Origin: Pyronema omphalodes
Lineage: Eukaryota > Ascomycota > Pezizomycetes > Pezizales > Pyronemataceae
Direction: 5' to 3'
Assembly (NCBI GenBank): GCA_024516155.1
Contig: JAJJXM010000056.1
Location: forward strand, 62,001-126,000
DNA: 64,000 bases
Position 1 is the stretch's first letter. Every line of letters starts with the position of its first letter. A program made the translations under genes and the position numbers. Below the pieces are notes generated by a model. It saw only the letters and a list, made by a program, of their open reading frames with translations. It had not been told where the DNA came from and did not search any database. Positions 1 through 9,282 of the stretch are shown piece after piece.

Positions 1-2
1 GG

Positions 3-503
3 TACTCCTCGTCACCGAAGCCCAAGACGTACGACGCCCCCCACGGCAAAAGACTCGACAACGCATACACCACCGTCCCGCGTAAGACATCGACAGCTAT
101 ATTGGGACTTCGCACAGGCCATGGATATTTCTTGGACTGCCTAGCACACCCCCCTACCGCCAAATACCCCTCCCGCTCATGTCACTGCCCACTACATCCC
201 CCACAGACCCCCAAACACCTAATCCTCTCATGCCCGAACTTCAACACACAGCGGACTGAACTACGCCGTACACTACGAATCCCCCGACGACGCCAACTGA
301 CTCTCCCCACGATCTTGTACACGACCGCCGGCACAAAAGCTCTGTCTACCATGATCTCGGAAACCAAGGTGGCGACCGCCGAATGGGCACACGCGAACTT
401 GAGTACTCACCCCGCAGAGGAGGACACTCCTCGTACACTGACGACAGGCTGGGGGACGCTGCTGGACCTAACGGACGAGCACGCGGAAATCCACGATAAC
501 TAA
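3..503 (+). pseudogene. LINE-C ORF2 C-terminus (partial)
   Basis: The frame is open from the window edge to the stop at 501-503. It encodes the conserved block after RNase H: the motif LGLRTGHGYFLDCLAHPP, then a zinc-finger-like C-x-C ... H-x4-C cluster (SCHCPLHPPQTPKHLILSC). The last residues match the other LINE-C copies (GWGTLLDLTDEHA). The start lies outside the window, so its integrity cannot be judged. In related elements this region is a nucleic-acid-binding tail of the polyprotein. Confidence 0.8.
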
Positions 504-1262
504 TGAAAAAAAAAAAAAAAATAAAAAAAAAAAAAAAAAAAAAGAAAAATAAAAATAATAGGAATGACGACGGGAGGAAGGGCAGGAGAGAGGGAGGAGA
601 CACAGGGGACGAGGAGCGAGGCAGAAGGGGCAGGAGGAGCAACGGGGGAACGAGGAGGGTTAATTTTCCTGTTTTTCTTTTGTTTCTTTGGGGAAGGTCA
701 AGAGGGACGTGAGATGGGTGGGGAGGCGAAGATGTAAGGCGCGCGGGAAAGGAGATAGGAGACGGCGGCGAGTGAGAGGTGATGATACGGGGCGATAGAG
801 AAGGGGAAGAGGCATGGACGGGAGGGAGCAGCGGAGAGGGATGAGAGAGGGAGAGCAGAGGAGTTGAGGACACGGACGGAGAGAGGGGAGAGAGGGGAGG
901 CGCGGGGGCGGTGGCCCGGAGGAGTCACTTTTTCTTTTTTTTTTTTGTTCTGTTTTTGCTTTGCGCAGGAAATAAAGGCGGGAAAATGGTTAAAAATGGG
1001 AGGGGAAGGGTGGAGGAAATGGGGGATCGACCCGGCGAGGTGGCCTCCGAGCGCACAGGGCTCCTTGGATCTCACGACGCGAGATGAAAAACAGCATGAC
1101 GAGACTTGGGAGACTACACTCCCACCCACATAGACAGCTCTGGGGCTTACCCAGTGGGAACCGGGCATCACCCCCAGGTTCTCAACATTGTACTTAATTT
1201 GTAGATACCGCCATAACCTTACGGTTGGATGCGTGTATGAATAAATAAATAAATAAATAAAC
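504..1262 (+). other. LINE-C 3' UTR and tail
   Basis: Non-coding. An A-tract follows the stop, then about 400 nt of AG-rich sequence, then the conserved 3' block shared by all LINE families here (GGAAATAAAGGCGGGAAAA near 966, GGCCTCNNNGCNNNCAGGGC near 1042). A GAACC...GGTTC stem near 1160-1190 and (AAAT)n close it. Predicted peptides here are low-complexity read-through and are not genes. Confidence 0.75.
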
Positions 1263-1265
1263 AAG

Positions 1266-1698
1266 CTAGGCTGCCCCCGACAAATCCGAACATGGTGCGA
1301 AACCTTCCTCGCCGAAAGGACGACCGCTCTATCCTTCGACGGACAAACAGATCGCCAACGCCAAATTAAAACGGGAATCCCCCAGGGTTCCCCAGCATCA
1401 CCGATCCTGTTCCTCCTGTACTTAAGACCGCTCTTCGACGCACTAATGCAGGAACACCCGTTCGCGTGGACCCCCAGTTACATGGATGACGTCGCAATCG
1501 TCGTACAGAGTCGAACCCGGAAAGAAAACGCGCGCCTCCTGGAAAAAGTCACCAAAACAGCATTCACTTGGGCAGCTTCCAACGCTGTGGCCTTTGAAGA
1601 CTCAAAGACGGAACTCCTTCATTTCCACTGGGCGAGGTCAGATACAATCACAGACAATGAAAAAGTAAAACTACCGAACGGTACGATAGTGAGCCCTG
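1266..1698 (+). pseudogene. LINE-A ORF2 fragment: reverse transcriptase core
   Basis: In-frame reverse transcriptase sequence containing GIPQGSPASPILFLLYLRPL and the catalytic box YMDDVAIVV, followed by the thumb-proximal motif LLHFHWARSDT. The frame is open up to the Gypsy insertion and continues at 10698. Before the insertion this was part of one open ORF2. It differs from the 42-kb copy by only a few substitutions, so both copies are recent. Confidence 0.88.
1694..1698. repeat. Gypsy target-site duplication, left copy
   Basis: CCCTG flanks the element on the left and again at 10693-10697. Removing the element and one copy restores the LINE-A sequence seen uninterrupted near 42714. Confidence 0.95.
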
Positions 1699-3105
1699 TG
1701 TGAACCTGGGCACAGTCCTAACTATGCAGAGGCTTTTCGATCGTCCTTCCAAGTGCTTCGTCCTAGGGTAGACAAACACTTCGTTCTCAAGACAAACAGA
1801 CACTTCGTTCTCAAGAACTAATAGAGGTATTCCAAAGATAAAGCTAGGAAGTAAATCAATCGATCACAGGCCGAATAAACTTAAGGGTCTTCGGAGGTAT
1901 TCGTTGGTGTAGATGTGGTATCGTCGCGTATAGGATCAATGGTTGATGATGGAGGAGACAGAGGGAAGACATAGGGTCTTTTATAGACTTTCGTCTACAA
2001 GTTCGCCCAGCCTTCCTTTGGGAACCAACTGCCAAACTGAGCTTGGGAGATAAGACATGGGTCAAAGCTGTGACGCATCTGCTGAGGCTTGCATCATACT
2101 AAGCGCTCAATTAAATTAATTGCTCACTTGCATAATGCTCGCCCTGGTCAGATTAATCCTTGAAATAGCTCACCGTACTACCACACCTTCCAATGAGGTG
2201 CTGGGGTTATGAGTCACACCGGAGGGCAACTCCGTCTGACTGCATCATGCATGAACTCCTGTGATAATGACGCATGAGTCATTTATCGTATGAGTCGCGC
2301 CATCATAGATCTCCCTAGGGAATCTCGATTGCAAGTAGAGGTCACTGACATCATAAGGCATCCTGATGCCCTACCGGAGTGGATCACTCCGTCACATTCC
2401 TGTGTGATGTCATATGTGCCCCACCTGCGCGCACTTGCGCGCAGCCACACCCCGGTGTGGATGCAAACGCCGTCTTGTTCCAAGTTGGCAGCTCTGGGTC
2501 CAAGGACGCGTCATATCAGTTCCATCAAACAGGTTCCCTGAGTGGAGTTCCCTGCTGGACGTCGTCTCATGCTAATGCACTGTTGACCCTTGTCCTGCAT
2601 TCCACTCCTGTTTGCTGACTAGACTCTGCCTTATCTTCTTCGCCCAACTGTTCACCCAACTCGTAACACCGGATGACACCCTTGCGCCGCATCTGCATCT
2701 TCTTGGAATCTCCTGTTCCTATGCAGCCCCTATCGTAGCCGTGTATTGCCGAATACTCCTCAGGTATAAGGAGGTGACCTTTCGTCGTCTTCTTCGTTCT
2801 CCATCAGCGTCGTTCGTAATTGTCTCAAGGGTAAGTCGACACCCTTGAGGTAAGTGTTCCTCTCCCCTTCTCCGTCCTGAGTCCTCCCAAACTGACAGTG
2901 AATAATAGTTTCGACGCCTCGGCCGGGATCCTCGTGAGGTCCTATCGGAAAGTCACGAATCACGTGACGTGGCTAGCCGGAGCTCCTCTGGGGGTTCCGG
3001 CCCGGGATACTAACTTAATTATTCATTCTCCTGTCGAGTTTGCCATATTCTCCATAGCGTTATATATGATACCAATTCTATCTTCACACATTATAGGGTG
3101 TGACA
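1699..3105 (-). repeat. Gypsy 3' LTR (left)
   Basis: A 1,407-bp direct repeat of 9283-10692 with TG...CA ends. It holds a TATAAAAG box on the minus strand at 1978-1985, TGAGTCA-type motifs near 2272-2292, an inverted repeat CTGCGCGCACTTGCGCGCAG near 2427-2446, and an E-box CACGTGAC near 2959. A diverged relative is the solo LTR at 48863-50209. Confidence 0.95.
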
Positions 3106-3121
3106 CCACCTCCCCCCTGTT
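3106..3121 (-). promoter_or_regulatory. Polypurine tract
   Basis: Read on the minus strand, AGGGGGGAGGTGG directly precedes the 3' LTR. This is the expected position of the plus-strand primer site for LTR retrotransposon replication. Confidence 0.85.
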
Positions 3122-3274
3122 CAAGCTTCGTCCCGAAGCTCGTAGTTCATCATTCTGTGATCGCACCTCGCCGCAGCCAAGTGATTAAGTGATCAATTAT
3201 AGATGTAGTCCTCCAGCCCCTACATCGTACTACCAACTCAACTTAATGAAAACCGCGTGGGAAAAACATTAAGC
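3122..3274 (-). other. Gypsy 3' untranslated segment
   Basis: Short non-coding stretch between the pol stop and the polypurine tract. It contains a small perfect hairpin (AGCTTCG / CGAAGCT near 3125-3141). No ORF or other feature is apparent. Confidence 0.6.
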
Positions 3275-5156
3275 TTAGTCTTTGAGTCGGTAGTCCCTCG
3301 GAGAGTCAGGGTGCTTGAGATGGAATTCTCTTAGCTTCTCCTGACCTCCTACTGAAAAGTTGTCGAAGGGTTCCGCCGTCCAATCTTTCTTGTTGGGCCA
3401 CCCAAGCCATTTGACGAGGTAAAGTACCCTGTTTCCTGACTTATAACTGCTCATAATTTCGTCAATGTCATACTCCGCGCTTCCCTCAACGTCGTCTGCT
3501 TCCCTGAGAATTTTGTATGGGTCTGGTGGAGCTCTTGTACCGGTGTGGAAGGGCTCAAGTAGGGAAATATGAAAGACATTATGAATCTTCCATTTGCGTG
3601 GTAGTGTGAGACGAATTGCTGTCGGGGATATGACTTTTTCGACTTGAAATGGACCATGTAATTTATGATCCAATTTGTGTGATGGTCGTCGTGTTTTGAT
3701 ATGTCGTCCATCAAGCATAACCAAGTCTCCAACTTGGTAAGTAGGGGCCTCCTTTCGTTGTAGGTCTGCATACTTTTTCATTCTTTCTTGTGCTTTCTGT
3801 AAGGATAACTTTGCTCCTTCGTGCACAGTATGCATCCAGTGGGCGTATGCTTTGCTGGCGGGGTTTCGCACAGCCGTAGCAGTAGGGTTGCTGGCAATGG
3901 GATTGTAACCGTAATTCGCATAAAAAGGTGAAAGTCCTGTAGCGGTGGTTACTGAGTTGTTGTAGGCAAACTCTGCCATTGGCAACAAGTCAACCCAATC
4001 GTCCATCTCATGATTGACAAAAGAGCGGAGGTAAGCTTCAATTGTCTGGTTAAGTCGTTCCGTCTGACCGTCTGTTTGAGGGTGGAACGCTGTGGACATT
4101 CTAGGCTTGATAGCTAGTGTCCCAAGAAATGCTTTCCAGGTCGTACTTGTGAACCTGGAGTCCCTATCCGAAACAATATCTGTTGGCAGCCCATGTAACT
4201 TCCATATTTCTTTAGCAAAGATCCGGACAAGGTCTGCAGTTGTCTTGCCGTCCTTTTGCAATGGTATAAAGTGGGCCATCTTCGAAAATCGATCAACTAC
4301 TACCCAGAGTTGATCACATCCATTTGATTCCGGTAGGTCTGTAATGAAGTCCATGGCGATTGATTGCCATGGGGCATAAGGTAATTCCAAAGGTTGAAGT
4401 AATCCGTACTTCAGGTGCCGCGCCTTTTTGTCTTTTTGACATTCCATGCAACTCCTAACATATTTAATTATTCCTTCTTCCATCTTCGGCCACCAGAAGT
4501 TCCTTCGAATTAATTCAATAGTCTTGTCTTGTCCAAAGTGACCTGCAATTTTAGAGTCATGTTCGGATTCAAGAACTGTATTCACCAAATCCTTTGGTAC
4601 CCATAGTTTTTCTTTTCGATAGAGAATGCCATCTTCTATCGTCAGTGGTTCCTTTATTTTCTTCGTTGCCTCCACGTAAATCTGATCGAGTTTTCCAGCT
4701 TCCTTAACCATCTTCAAAAATTCTGCTGACCATTTAACCAAGGGAATAGAGGAAAGACGTGCTGAAGAAATGATAAAAGAAGTTCCTTCTCCAGCAGTGC
4801 TGATTGACGAAATCGATGCAAAATGGCTTTGATGCAGGATCGTCGTAATCGGCTGATCTTCACCTCCCCCCTTTTCAGGGCGGAACTCCGGACGCCTAGA
4901 TAAAGCATCAGGTTTCCCATTCTTTACCCCAGGTCTGTAATAAATTTTGAAGTCAACGCCAGCAAGCTCTTGAGCCCATCTAGCTTGACGTCGATTGAGT
5001 ACTTTTGTTGTTGTAAAATACTCAAGGTTTTGGTGGTCGCTGTAAACCTCCACAGTAAACATTGCTCCTTCAAGATATCTTCTCCATACTTTAAATGAGT
5101 CAACAATAGCCAATAGCTCTTTGTCGTGAATCTCATAATTAATTTCAGCAGGAGTA
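3275..5156 (-). pseudogene. Gypsy pol, distal part: RNase H end, integrase, chromodomain
   Basis: This continues pol after a 1-nt frameshift near 5156-5163; the first internal Met is at 5113. Domains in order are the end of RNase H (HQNLEYFTT), the integrase HHCC zinc-binding region (HDSKIAGHFG...CMEC near 4440-4565), and the integrase core with its D, D, E residues (MDFITDLP, VSDRDSRF, TDGQTERLNQ). A GPF/Y-like segment (HGPFQVEKV) follows, then a chromodomain near 3330-3490 (YLVKWLGWP...WTAEPFDNF). Chromodomains of this class steer integration toward marked chromatin. All visible catalytic residues are present; the lesion is only the upstream frameshift. Confidence 0.93.
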
Positions 5157-6915
5157 ACTTTCTTGAATGGAAAGCAATTGGATGCAACTTTCCATCATCC
5201 CCTTTCTGGGACAGCACTGCGCCTAGAGCAAAATCCGAAGCATCAGTCTCAACTATACAAATCTTTCTTGGATCAAAATGACACAAGATTGGTGCAGTAG
5301 TAAATCGATTCTTCAGCTCGTCAAATGCTAATTCCATAGCAACAGTCCATTCCCATTTCTTTGGATCGCCTTTCGTTGATTCCGTAAGAGGACGACATAT
5401 TCTTGAGAAGTCCTTAATGAATCTCCGATAGAAGTTAGCGAATCCAAGAAAGCCTTGCACTTCCTTCAAGGACTTTGGGGGTTCCCATATAAGGACTGTT
5501 TCCACCTTGTCCTTAGCCATTTCTATTCCATCTTCGCTTATTATATATCCCAGAAATTCCACTTTCTTTTGTCCCCAGACACATTTTTCCGGTGATATAA
5601 CCAACCCATTTTCTTCCAGCCTTTTCAATACTTCTTTTACCAATTCGTCATGTTTTTCCTCTGTCTCAGCATATATGAGAACATCATCAATATACGCAAT
5701 TACTCCCTGATCCAACATGTCCCTAAAGATATGATTCATCATATCTTGGAATGTGGCTGGAGCATTGCTCAACCCAAAAGGCATAACCAGAAATTCATAT
5801 AACCCATATCGGCATCTGAAAGCCGTTTTCCATTCATCTCCTTCCTTTATTCTTATTAGATGGTATCCATTCTTTAGATCCATCTTTGTAAATATTTTAG
5901 CTCCTCGAACTCTGTCCTGTAATTCTGACATGAGTGGGAGCGGGTATCGGTTGGCAATTGTTATTTTATTGATGCCCCGATAGTCAACACATAGCCGAAG
6001 ACCTCTGCCATGGGCCTTTGGGACGAAGAGAATAGGAGCTGCTGCTGGTGACTTGGAAGGTCTGATTTTCCCAGTACGCAGCATATCCTTCAACCATTCT
6101 CTTAGTGTCTCAAGCTCAACTTCGTTAAGAGCGTAGACAGGTCCCCAAGGAGGAGTCTCTCCTTCTTTTATGTCAATAGCATGGTCGTAGGGTTTGTGTT
6201 CTGGAAGCCTATCTGCTGCTTCCTTTGTCATAATATTGATCCAGCCACGAAACTTCTCAGGGACTTGTTGAAGTGCCTCTGATAATTCTTCTGTGGTGGA
6301 TACAGATGAGATGTGGCCTAAGATTAAGGCCTCTGGGTGGTCGAGTACATGCTTGTCGGCCTGGAGGGAGAAGGCACTGGCTTGCGCCTTGGTGCATTTC
6401 TCTTTGCAACGTGAGGAGGTAAATGAGATCTGGTTCTGATCTCCCCAGAGGTTGCAGGGCTGATGTTGTGCCATCCACCAATATGGTAGGATAGCATCGC
6501 AGTCACTATCTAGCGGAGCGACTTCAAATGATTCTGCAGCAAAATGTTGCTTATGCTGCAATAAGAATGGAACCGTAAAGAAGACTCCTGCTCCAGCAAC
6601 TATTTCATTGTTGAAGTTGCGAATTTGGAGGGGGGTGTCCCTTTTGACGGTTGGAATTTTGTATTTGTGGACAAAGGCTTTGTCCAGGAGGGCAGCAGTA
6701 GAGCCTGTATCTAAGAGGACTCTTACTGTGCGTTGCTGATTCTTGGACCAATTGAGAACCATATTGATTATTGGTCTCGGTCCATGGTGAGGAGGAGTAG
6801 GTGCCAATTCCTTAGGTTCCTGAAATTGCATCTCCGTTGTCCGATCGTCGACTCTTAGTCCTGGTCGACTCAAGGCTGTCCGTTGTTTTCCTTTTTGTTC
6901 CCGCACATTTCCCAA
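5157..6915 (-). pseudogene. Gypsy pol, proximal part: protease, reverse transcriptase, RNase H
   Basis: The open frame runs downstream of a TAA at 6916-6918. The first codon after it is TTG and there is no nearby ATG, so pol is not expected to start by itself. An aspartic protease motif LLDTGSTAALL lies near residue 68. The reverse transcriptase carries LRLCVDYRGIN and the YIDDVLIY catalytic box near residue 406. RNase H begins with ETDASDFALGAVLSQKG near residue 555. The frame breaks at 5156-5163, where alignment to the downstream frame implies loss of one base. Gag and pol share a frame but are separated by UAG (6967-6969) and TAA (6916-6918). Confidence 0.92.
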
Positions 6916-6966
6916 TTAATGCGTCTGTATCCATTTCCTCCTCGGGTGACGCCTCCCTAGAGGACT

Positions 6967-9153
6967 CTAAAAATCCGATTCCATGTTTTGGTCTTCCTCC
7001 AATTCCCATATTCTAGGCTGCGCATCAGGCATGTCCATATCCTCGTTATCCTGCCTTACTGCAGCAGTTTTAGCCTTCTTCTTTTCCTTAGGCTTCTCCT
7101 GTTCTTCATTTTCCTCATCATCCCGCTTCCTCTTCCCTGAAGAAGCTACCTTTCCATCCTTTGTCAACTCAGTTCCCCCCACTGTTTTCTTTGCGTAGCA
7201 GTCGTACATCTTATGCCCAGAACGACCACACCGCCAACAGTCTGCCTTTTCCTTCTTGTGCTTATCAATTTCTGTTTGGGGAACTCCTTGTAGCGCCTCC
7301 CTTCCTGAGGCATATACCGCCGGTTTCTCTGATTTCTTTCCAGCAAAAACTTTCTTATCCTTTTTCTCCCTAAACTTGTCCTTGTGCTGCTCCTGCTTAG
7401 GGCGCACAGTTTCCTTATGCTTATTTTTGTCCTTGGTACGATCCTCTCGTACCTCCAAAGTCTTCTTCTTAGAACCTTTCAATTCCTCGTCCAATTCTTC
7501 AACAACATGTGCAGCATCCTTTACTGCATCAATCATCTCTTCATCATCAGTTGGAATACCGCCACATCTCTGATAAACCATTTTTTTAATTGCAGGTGTC
7601 ATCGCCTCCCAGATGACATTCCTGTACATGGGACCAATTGCCCCAACCCTCATATTCAGATCCTCCAACTTGGTGATGTAATCGTCAATGTCTCCATCGT
7701 ATTGGAGTTCCGTAATCCTCTTGACGTCTTTTTGGGCCTCTCGCCTATCCTCAAATCGAGTCTCAATTGCACTTGAAAATGCAACCCAAGTATCCCTTAA
7801 ACCTTGTCGTTGAATGCTTTTCCTTCTTTCCTGGTGCCAGCTCAATGCCTTATGCGTGAGCAAGCTCCCAACCCACTTAACCTGATCATCTTCATCTGGA
7901 AATGTTTTTGTGTACGTTTCGATATAATCTTTAACTGACATCCACCATGTCCTGAACAATGTCTTATCCTTCCCACTAAAGAACTGTGGCGCCTTCATCT
8001 CAGGCATCTTGGGCCTTTTCGGTCCAACAGGTTCTGATTGTTGCAATTTCTTAACCAGCGACTCTAAGAATGCCTCTGTTGCATTCTTTGCTTCTGGGTT
8101 CTTCTCTTTCTGTTTTTGCTTGCGCTCCTGGCGCTTCCTTTCCAATGCCTTTCTGATGTACTCATTATCTGAATCTTCATCATCTGAAGGGTCAGATGGG
8201 GGTGGTGGAGGTGGCGGAAGTCTCCCACCAGGTGGCTTTCCTCCACCGTTTCCTTGACCAATATCAAGGGATCCATTCTCTGATGGTGGTAACGGGAATT
8301 CCGGCGCTCTGCCAAGGGAAGGGGGTTTTGGAGTCATCTCCTCATGCATAGCCTCAGTGAGAGACTTTGCATCAAAATTTTCTTTTTTCTGGATTTTGGA
8401 CATAACAAGGCTGATGACCTTGTTGACCAACTCCAATTTCTCCTCCTCCCTTTGCTCCTCGTAGTCGAGTAGGCGCTGTTGATGTGTTTCCTCAGCTACA
8501 CAAAGAGCTTCAATACGCCTGTCCCGTTGCTCATCGTCCTGTTGTCTAATGGCATCCCGAGTGTTCTTCTCGAATGCCCATCTTTCGATTTCTCTGTTAA
8601 TTTCCCTCTGCCTCTGAGCAAAGGCTTCGAGAATGGCATTTGTCGTTTGAATGCCCTGATTCAATCTCTCAGCAGCTGCTTGATTCGCTGCTTCCTTTGA
8701 CTTTGCATCTGTAGCAAGGTCGCCAATTGTCTTCCATACTTGCCCAGCAAATTCATTGCTGGCCTGAACTAGCCGCGTTACAGTTTGGAGGTTAACCTCC
8801 TGGTCCAAGTCCCCTTTTTTCGCCAAAATATCATAGGCTTTCTGCATGCCTTGGGCCATTTCCTGGTATAACCCTTTCATCTGCTGCAACTGTTCGTTCA
8901 TAGCAGCTCCTTCCCCGGCTGCCTCAATCAACTTCTTGATATCCCCTTCTGTGGCGCTCATTCTTTCCATCATCAAAACTACCCATTCAGGAACATCGCC
9001 TGTGTTGATCGTTGTTCCATGATGGACTCGTGCTGGTCCAAGAGTAGTAACCTCGTCCCATGAACGAGGACGGGTGATACTGATGGTGTTGCCCATAGGA
9101 GCATCGAGGCCGTCATCGTGACCAGCAGGTCCAGCGATTCTGCGTGAGGCCAT
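6967..9153 (-). CDS. Gypsy Gag polyprotein
   Basis: An intact 728-residue ORF opening with MASRRIAGPAGHDDG. The N-terminal 60-250 residues are predicted coiled-coil rich. A proline run (PPPPPPPPSDPSDDED, about residues 300-320) follows, then a Retrotrans_gag-like helical domain (about 385-525, FFSGKDKTLFRTWWMSVKDYI...). A single CCHC knuckle, CWRCGRSGHKMYDC, lies near residue 638-651. The C-terminus is basic and acidic (KKKAKTAAVRQDNEDMDMPDA). Gag assembles the virus-like particle and binds element RNA. The protein ends at a UAG codon, in the same frame as pol. Confidence 0.94.
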   Translation of the reverse strand: MASRRIAGPAGHDDGLDAPMGNTISITRPRSWDEVTTLGPARVHHGTTINTGDVPEWVVLMMERMSATEGDIKKLIEAAGEGAAMNEQLQQMKGLYQEMAQGMQKAYDILAKKGDLDQEVNLQTVTRLVQASNEFAGQVWKTIGDLATDAKSKEAANQAAAERLNQGIQTTNAILEAFAQRQREINREIERWAFEKNTRDAIRQQDDEQRDRRIEALCVAEETHQQRLLDYEEQREEEKLELVNKVISLVMSKIQKKENFDAKSLTEAMHEEMTPKPPSLGRAPEFPLPPSENGSLDIGQGNGGGKPPGGRLPPPPPPPSDPSDDEDSDNEYIRKALERKRQERKQKQKEKNPEAKNATEAFLESLVKKLQQSEPVGPKRPKMPEMKAPQFFSGKDKTLFRTWWMSVKDYIETYTKTFPDEDDQVKWVGSLLTHKALSWHQERRKSIQRQGLRDTWVAFSSAIETRFEDRREAQKDVKRITELQYDGDIDDYITKLEDLNMRVGAIGPMYRNVIWEAMTPAIKKMVYQRCGGIPTDDEEMIDAVKDAAHVVEELDEELKGSKKKTLEVREDRTKDKNKHKETVRPKQEQHKDKFREKKDKKVFAGKKSEKPAVYASGREALQGVPQTEIDKHKKEKADCWRCGRSGHKMYDCYAKKTVGGTELTKDGKVASSGKRKRDDEENEEQEKPKEKKKAKTAAVRQDNEDMDMPDAQPRIWELEEDQNMESDF

Positions 9154-9282
9154 TATTGTTGATTGGATGGTTCTTTTGAGATGGTTTTTTGGAGGGGTTT
9201 TCGTTTTCGTATTGCCTAGAAGAGGGTCTTCCGTATTCGTGTCGATTAATAAACTTGGTAGCTTGTAGCCTTAAGTTTATAG
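9154..9282 (-). other. Gypsy leader and putative primer-binding region
   Basis: Untranslated leader between the 5' LTR and the gag start. Minus-strand sequence immediately inside the LTR begins CTATAAACTTAAGGCTACAA. This is the primer-binding position, but I cannot assign a tRNA from memory. Self-priming, known in some fungal chromoviruses, is an alternative. Confidence 0.55.

Larger units (their letters stand above)
1..1262 (+). mobile_element. LINE-C, 3' fragment (ORF2 end, A-tract, 3' UTR, (AAAT)n tail)
   Basis: This is the 3' end of a Tad/I-like LINE cut by the left window edge. It holds the ORF2 C-terminus (to 503), an A-rich tract (about 503-543), a purine-rich 3' UTR and a terminal (AAAT)n tail (about 1237-1261). 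The 3' UTR matches 35016-35760 and 56413-57180, which defines family LINE-C. LINE-A ORF2 sequence resumes directly after the tail, so this copy probably inserted into that LINE-A. Confidence 0.85.
1263..1698 (+). mobile_element. LINE-A copy 1, left part (interrupted by Gypsy)
   Basis: This stretch is nearly identical to LINE-A at about 42274-42718. It breaks exactly at the 5-bp target duplication CCCTG (1694-1698) of the Gypsy element and resumes at 10693. The upstream part is absent because the LINE-C fragment ending at 1262 abuts it. Confidence 0.9.

Noticed and set aside
503..712. Small ORF reading a lysine run and basic peptide
   Set aside because: It is translation of the A-tract and AG-rich 3' UTR of LINE-C, with no conservation of frame in other copies.
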